Shown piece after piece: positions 59,940 to 64,000 of a stretch of 64,000 nt of DNA. This DNA is from Croceicoccus sp. YJ47 (GTDB lineage: Bacteria > Pseudomonadota > Alphaproteobacteria > Sphingomonadales > Sphingomonadaceae): contig NZ_CP067087.1 in the NCBI RefSeq assembly GCF_016745095.1, forward strand, positions 1,600,501 to 1,664,500. Direction: 5' to 3'. The notes beneath the pieces were generated by a model. That model did not search any database. It was not told the DNA's origin and was given only the letters and a program-made list of their open reading frames with translations. Numbering within the stretch: the stretch's first letter is position 1; the number at the start of each line of letters is the position of its first letter. A program made the translations under genes and the position numbers.

Positions 59940-60081
59940 GGCTCTGTTGCAAAAATCGTGAAGCTTGAGCATGCTTGGCGGAGATTGGACGGACGGAACG
60001 ATGACGGATTTCAAGTGGCGCCATTTCCAGGGTGATGTGATCCTGTGGGCGGTGCGCTGGTATTGTCGCTATCCGATCAGC
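59940..60081 (+). mobile_element. IS6100 copy 12, partial (first 142 bp)
   Basis: Left terminal repeat and the first 27 transposase codons, ending CGATCAGC directly before copy 13. Complements copy 4 (40917-41662). Confidence 0.95.
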
Positions 60082-60961
60082 GGCTCTGTTGCAAAAATCG
60101 TGAAGCTTGAGCATGCTTGGCGGAGATTGGACGGACGGAACGATGACGGATTTCAAGTGGCGCCATTTCCAGGGTGATGTGATCCTGTGGGCGGTGCGCT
60201 GGTATTGTCGCTATCCGATCAGCTATCGCGACCTTGAGGAAATGCTGGCGGAACGCGGCATTTCGGTCGACCATACGACGATCTATCGCTGGGTCCAGTG
60301 CTACGCCCCGGAGATGGAGAAGCGGCTGCGCTGGTTCTGGCGGCGTGGCTTTGATCCGAGCTGGCGCCTGGATGAAACCTACGTCAAGGTGCGGGGCAAG
60401 TGGACCTACCTGTACCGGGCAGTCGACAAGCGGGGCGACACGATCGATTTCTACCTGTCGCCGACCCGCAGCGCCAAGGCAGCGAAGCGGTTCCTGGGCA
60501 AGGCCCTGCGAGGCCTGAAGCACTGGGAAAAGCCTGCCACGCTCAATACCGACAAAGCGCCGAGCTATGGTGCAGCGATCACCGAATTGAAGCGCGAAGG
60601 AAAGCTGGACCGGGAGACGGCCCACCGGCAGGTGAAGTATCTCAATAACGTGATCGAGGCCGATCACGGAAAGCTCAAGATACTGATCAAGCCGGTGCGC
60701 GGTTTCAAATCGATCCCCACGGCCTATGCCACGATCAAGGGATTCGAAGTCATGCGAGCCCTGCGCAAAGGACAGGCTCGCCCCTGGTGCCTGCAGCCCG
60801 GCATCAGGGGCGAGGTGCGCCTTGTGGAGAGAGCTTTTGGCATTGGGCCCTCGGCGCTGACGGAGGCCATGGGCATGCTCAACCACCATTTCGCAGCAGC
60901 CGCCTGATCGGCGCAGAGCGACAGCCTACCTCTGACTGCCGCCAATCTTTGCAACAGAGCC
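60082..60961 (+). mobile_element. IS6100 copy 13
   Basis: Complete 880 bp, opposite in orientation to the array copies. The right flank GTCCCGGT lies within a flagellar-operon gene. Confidence 0.97.
60143..60907 (+). CDS. tnpA: IS6100 transposase
   Basis: Intact 254-codon gene. Confidence 0.95.
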   Translation: MTDFKWRHFQGDVILWAVRWYCRYPISYRDLEEMLAERGISVDHTTIYRWVQCYAPEMEKRLRWFWRRGFDPSWRLDETYVKVRGKWTYLYRAVDKRGDTIDFYLSPTRSAKAAKRFLGKALRGLKHWEKPATLNTDKAPSYGAAITELKREGKLDRETAHRQVKYLNNVIEADHGKLKILIKPVRGFKSIPTAYATIKGFEVMRALRKGQARPWCLQPGIRGEVRLVERAFGIGPSALTEAMGMLNHHFAAAA

Positions 60962-61059
60962 GTCCCGGTGGCGCGCGGCGGCGTGGTGCCCTCCGCCGCG
61001 CCGGTGATGCGCAGGGCGGGGGCGGGTGCGGCGGCCATGGGAAGGATCTGCGGCATCAC
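60962..61059 (-). pseudogene. Flagellar gene downstream of flgI, cut by IS6100 (possibly flgJ)
   Basis: A GTG start (61057-61059) overlaps the flgI stop (GTGA) and opens a frame of about 33 codons (MPQILPMAAAPAP...) that runs into the IS6100 end. By position this should be the rod-binding/assembly gene flgJ, but too little is left to confirm. The rest of the gene is not in the window. Confidence 0.5.
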
Positions 61060-62159
61060 AGCACCACCATCTCGGCCTTGAGCGCGCCGGCCTGTTTCAG
61101 CGCTTCGAGGATGACGACGAGGTCGGACGCGCCCACGCCCAGCATGTTGAGCGCATCGACGATCTCGGCAAGATCGGCGCCGCCGGGCATCAGGCTCACC
61201 TTTCCGCCATAGTCTTCGGCGCTGACGTTGCTGGAGGGTTCGAGCGCGGTGCGGCCATCGCTGAACGGGGCGGGCTGCACCACCATCGGGTTTTCCTCCA
61301 CCCGCACGACGAGGCGGCCATGGCTGATCGCGGCGGGCGACAGGCGGACGGCCTGGTTGATGACGACGGTGCCCGAACGGCTGTTGACGATGACCTTGGC
61401 GGCGGTTTGCGCCGGGTTCACCTCGATCGTTTCGATCTCCGCCATCATCGCCGAGCGGATGTCGGCGCCATGCGGCAGGACGAGCGACAGCGTGACGCCA
61501 TCGACGATGCTGGCACAGCCGGGAAAGCGCGAATTGATCGCATCGCGCAGCCGCCGCGCGGTCAGGAAATCGGCATCGTGGAGATTGAAGCGCAACGAAC
61601 CTTCGGAATCGAAACCGGTGGCGACGCCGCGTTCCACCGTGGCGCCGGCGGCGATGCGCCCCACGGTCGGCACGTTGATGGTCAGGCTGGACCCGTCGCG
61701 GCCCGTCGCGTCGAGCCCGCCGACGGCGAGATTGCCCTGCGCCATGGCGTAGATCTGCCCGTCCGACCCGATCAGCGGGGTGAGGATGAGCGCCCCGCCG
61801 CGCAGCGATTTCGCCTGCCCGATGGTGGACACGGTCACGTCGATCCGCTGCCCCGGCTTGGCAAAGGCGGGCAGTTCGGCGGTGATGATGACGGCAGCCG
61901 CATTTTTCAGGCCAGGCTCGACGCCCGGCGGCAACGGCATGCCGAGCCGGCCCGACACGCCGCGCATCGCCTGCGTCACATATTCCAGATTGTTGTCGCC
62001 GGTGCCGGGAAGGCCCACCACCACGCCATATCCGGTGAGCTGGTTGGGACGCACGCCCTGAAACTCGCCGAGATCGCGCACGCGTTCCGCATGCGCGGGA
62101 ACCGTTGCGACCATGCCCAAACAGGCGGCCATCATGGCGAGAAGGAATTTGCGGAACAT
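61056..62159 (-). CDS. flgI: Flagellar P-ring protein FlgI
   Basis: A 367-residue periplasmic P-ring protein. Signal peptide MFRKFLLAMMAACLGMVATV ending at PAHA, then VRDLGEFQGVRPNQLTGYGVVVGLPGTGDN, the family hallmark, and a C-terminal GVGASDLVVILEALKQAGAL. The start at 62159 is chosen for the signal peptide; the frame is open 64 codons further without family similarity. It lies 20 bp after flgH in a flgF-G-H-I order normal for alphaproteobacteria. Confidence 0.95.
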   Translation of the reverse strand: MFRKFLLAMMAACLGMVATVPAHAERVRDLGEFQGVRPNQLTGYGVVVGLPGTGDNNLEYVTQAMRGVSGRLGMPLPPGVEPGLKNAAAVIITAELPAFAKPGQRIDVTVSTIGQAKSLRGGALILTPLIGSDGQIYAMAQGNLAVGGLDATGRDGSSLTINVPTVGRIAAGATVERGVATGFDSEGSLRFNLHDADFLTARRLRDAINSRFPGCASIVDGVTLSLVLPHGADIRSAMMAEIETIEVNPAQTAAKVIVNSRSGTVVINQAVRLSPAAISHGRLVVRVEENPMVVQPAPFSDGRTALEPSSNVSAEDYGGKVSLMPGGADLAEIVDALNMLGVGASDLVVILEALKQAGALKAEMVVL

Positions 62160-62179
62160 CACGGGCACTTTCTCAAGGG

Positions 62180-62842
62180 TCAAAACGGGCTGATGAGGCC
62201 GAAGAAACGGCTGAGCCAGCCGGGGCGGCTCGCCTGCTGCACCGCGCCGTCGCCGGCGTAGATGATCCGCGCATCGGCGACGGCGGTCGACGGAATCTGA
62301 TTGTTGTAATCGATGTCGACGAGCCGGATGATGCCGGAAAACTGCACCCATTCGGTCCCCTGGCTCAGCAACATCTGTCGTTCTCCCTTGATCAGCGCGG
62401 TGCCATTGGGCCGCACCTCCGCGATGGTGACGGCGATCGCGCCGCTCAGCGCAGAACCCTGCGCCGCGTCGCCCCGGCCATTGAACGACGATTGGGCCGC
62501 GGCCTTAAGAGCCTCTGGGTTGAGGAAATCGAGCGGGCCGGATGCGGGCGGAGTGATCGACGCGCTGCCGTTGCGCTGCGTGCGGGCATCGGCGTTCTTC
62601 GTGGCGTCGATGAATTCCACGAGCAGCACGGTGACGGGATCGCCGACCCGCGCCGCCCGCGTGCCCGAATGCAGCCCGGCATAGCCGTCCGCCACGTGAA
62701 AGATCGCCCCGTCGCGCGGTGCATAGACCGGCGGGGGCGCGGGCAGGGCGGCCTGATAACCGGGCTGCGGCTGCGTCGTGGCGCAGGCCGACAGCGTGAG
62801 CGCCACGATACCGAGCGAGAGGGGGGCGAGGGTACGCATCAC
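62180..62842 (-). CDS. flgH: Flagellar L-ring protein FlgH
   Basis: A 220-residue outer-membrane lipoprotein with lipobox LSAC near residue 20, then DPVTVLLVEFIDATKNADA and FSGIIRLVDIDYNNQIPSTAVADARI, typical of FlgH. The start overlaps the flgG stop by 4 bp. Forms the outer bushing of the flagellar rod. Confidence 0.95.
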   Translation of the reverse strand: MMRTLAPLSLGIVALTLSACATTQPQPGYQAALPAPPPVYAPRDGAIFHVADGYAGLHSGTRAARVGDPVTVLLVEFIDATKNADARTQRNGSASITPPASGPLDFLNPEALKAAAQSSFNGRGDAAQGSALSGAIAVTIAEVRPNGTALIKGERQMLLSQGTEWVQFSGIIRLVDIDYNNQIPSTAVADARIIYAGDGAVQQASRPGWLSRFFGLISPF

Positions 62843-63627
62843 AGCGTCTGGTTCGCGTTGCGCAGCATTTCGTCGACGGCGCTGACCATCTTGGAATTGA
62901 TTTCGTAGGCCCGCTGCGCCTCGATCATCTCGACCAGCTCCTCGACGACGTTCACATTGCTCGATTCCAGCATGCCCTGGCGGATGGCGCCGCGGCCTTC
63001 CTGTCCGGCGACGCCCTGCTGCGGGTCGCCGCTCGCCGCGGTGGCGCGCAGCAAATTGTTGCCCATGGCCTGCAATCCGTTGGGATTGACGAAGCTGGTG
63101 ACGGTGATCTGCCCCAGCTGCACCGGCGCCGCGTCGTCGGCGAGCACTGCGGAGACCGAGCCGTCTTCGGCGATGGAGATGGATTGCGCGCCTTCGGGAA
63201 TGTCGATGCCGGGCTGCACCGGATAGCCGTGCGAGGTGACGAGTTGCCCCTCGCCCGACAGGGTGAAATTGCCCGCGCGGGTGTAGCCGGTCGTGCCGTC
63301 GGGCATCTCGATTTCAAAGAAGCCATCGCCGTTGAGCGCCACGTCGAGGGCATTGCCCGTGCCGTTGAGCGTGCCCTGCGAGTTGATCCGGCTGGTCCCC
63401 TGGATCGCGACGCCGGTGCCGAGGTTGATGCCGACCGCATAGGCGGTGTTCTCGCCCGATTGCTGACCGGCGACGCGGGCATCCTGATAGGCGAGCGTGG
63501 CGAAATCGGCGCGGTCGCGCTTGAACCCGGTGGTGCCGATATTGGCGAGGTTGTTGGCGATGACGCGCATGCGGGCGTCCTGCGCCTCAAGCCCGGTGCG
63601 GGCGACGTGGAGAGCGGAAACGGGCAT
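62839..63627 (-). CDS. flgG: Flagellar distal rod protein FlgG
   Basis: A 262-residue rod protein. N-terminal ARTGLEAQDARMRVIANNLANIGTTGFKRDRADF and C-terminal SSNVNVVEELVEMIEAQRAYEINSKMVSAVDEML are the conserved rod/hook segments. Length is standard (about 260). It lies 32 bp after flgF. Confidence 0.96.
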   Translation of the reverse strand: MPVSALHVARTGLEAQDARMRVIANNLANIGTTGFKRDRADFATLAYQDARVAGQQSGENTAYAVGINLGTGVAIQGTSRINSQGTLNGTGNALDVALNGDGFFEIEMPDGTTGYTRAGNFTLSGEGQLVTSHGYPVQPGIDIPEGAQSISIAEDGSVSAVLADDAAPVQLGQITVTSFVNPNGLQAMGNNLLRATAASGDPQQGVAGQEGRGAIRQGMLESSNVNVVEELVEMIEAQRAYEINSKMVSAVDEMLRNANQTL

Positions 63628-63659
63628 GGATTATACTCCTTGGCAAATGCGCGCGCGGA

Positions 63660-64000
63660 TCAGCGCAGCGACATCAGGCGGGCGGTGGACTGGTCCAGCT
63701 CGCTCGCGGTGGAAAACAGTTTGGACCGGCGATCGAAGCTGCGCTGCGCCTCGATGATGTCGACCAGCACCTGCGAGGGATCGACATTGCTCTGCTCCAG
63801 CGCGCCGGTCAGCAGTTCTGCGGTCGGGTCGGCCGGCAGCACGCCGCCGCCCACGACCCGCATGAACCCGTCGAGATCCTTCTCGATCCGGCTGCCGACG
63901 GGATTGGCGAGCTTGATGCGGCCGATATCCTCGGGGGTTCCTCGGGCTGTGCCGGGTCGGCGGCGCGGACGGTGCCGTCGTCGCTGATCGTGACGATGCG
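63660..64000 (-). pseudogene. flgF: Flagellar proximal rod protein FlgF, partial and frameshifted
   Basis: C-terminal part of FlgF: IGRIKLANPVGSRIEKDLDGFMRV, ALEQSNVDPSQVLVDIIEAQRSFDRRSKLF and a stop at 63660. Further upstream the sequence RIVTISDDGTVRAADPAQPEE is in a different frame; the shift lies at a run of five C near 63937, where a sixth C would restore one frame. Probably a homopolymer error. The gene continues beyond the window. Confidence 0.8.

Larger units (their letters stand above)
41663..60961. repeat. nylA/IS6100 tandem amplification array
   Basis: Repeating units of about 2,748 bp, each made of a 1.87-kb nylA segment (plus strand) and an IS6100 in the opposite orientation. 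Unit starts are 42543, 45292, 48040, 50787, 55228 and 57978, and one shortened unit starts at 53535. Junctions are the same in all full units: nylA segments begin CACACGGT right after one IS end and finish GACTGAAG before the next. The last unit keeps a longer tail. The right border is the IS6100 at 60082-60961. Confidence 0.95.

Noticed and set aside
41663-60961. CRISPR-like repeat array
   Set aside because: The repeats are 2.75-kb gene/IS units, not short repeats with unique spacers.

Overview
The window is a mosaic of mobile DNA that carries an almost complete route for breaking down nylon-6 oligomers (6-aminohexanoate, Ahx) to central metabolites. The host is probably an alphaproteobacterium. 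The right end (61 to 64 kb) is a flagellar operon, flgF-flgG-flgH-flgI, that reads like a sphingomonad. The left end and the 24 kb scar look rhizobial. The catabolic blocks look pseudomonad or betaproteobacterial. These origins are judged by eye and not computed.

Layout. 0-3.3 kb: decayed scaffold (ArsR regulator, xanthine-dehydrogenase-type subunit, amidase with an internal stop, tail of a solute-binding protein). 3.3-4.9 kb: IS1380-family element. 5.0-5.8 kb: two small genes behind paired palindromes. 5.8-19.5 kb: a composite unit bounded by two directly repeated IS6100 copies and an 8-bp direct repeat (GAATTTTG). It holds a semialdehyde dehydrogenase, an omega-transaminase, a hydratase/3-hydroxyacyl-CoA dehydrogenase, a NylA-like amidase and the first nylA. 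19.5-29.7 kb: a Tn3-family transposase gene, a second IS1380 copy, a truncated MFS gene and a second Tn3-type element with a tyrosine recombinase. 29.8-40.9 kb: an adipate beta-oxidation block (acyl-CoA dehydrogenase, ETF, ETF:quinone oxidoreductase, thiolase, CoA-transferase, IclR regulator) interrupted by an IS630-family element. 40.9-61.0 kb: an array of nylA genes alternating with IS6100, about 2.75 kb per unit. 61-64 kb: flagellar genes.

How the genes work together (inferred from families). NylA opens the Ahx cyclic dimer. A linear-dimer hydrolase (NylB) would release Ahx, but none is seen here. The transaminase makes 6-oxohexanoate, the dehydrogenase makes adipate, and the CoA-transferase makes adipyl-CoA. 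The acyl-CoA dehydrogenase, with its own ETF and ETF:quinone oxidoreductase, oxidises it. The bifunctional hydratase/dehydrogenase and the thiolase then give succinyl-CoA and acetyl-CoA. A shared TTTCG-N5-CGAAA operator lies before the separate blocks and before the intact iclR gene, which suggests one regulon.

There are eight nylA loci, seven full-length and one 3' fragment. Only array copies 2-5, 7 and 8 keep the apparent native promoter. Every full-length copy is frameshifted as written, at the same few CGGCCG/GCCGGC-type sites but with different indels. I regard this as more likely a consensus error in long repeats than true inactivation. Two complementary IS6100 halves with reverse-complementary 8-bp ends flank the array and indicate an IS6100-mediated inversion. 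No tRNA, rRNA, CRISPR array or replication origin was seen.
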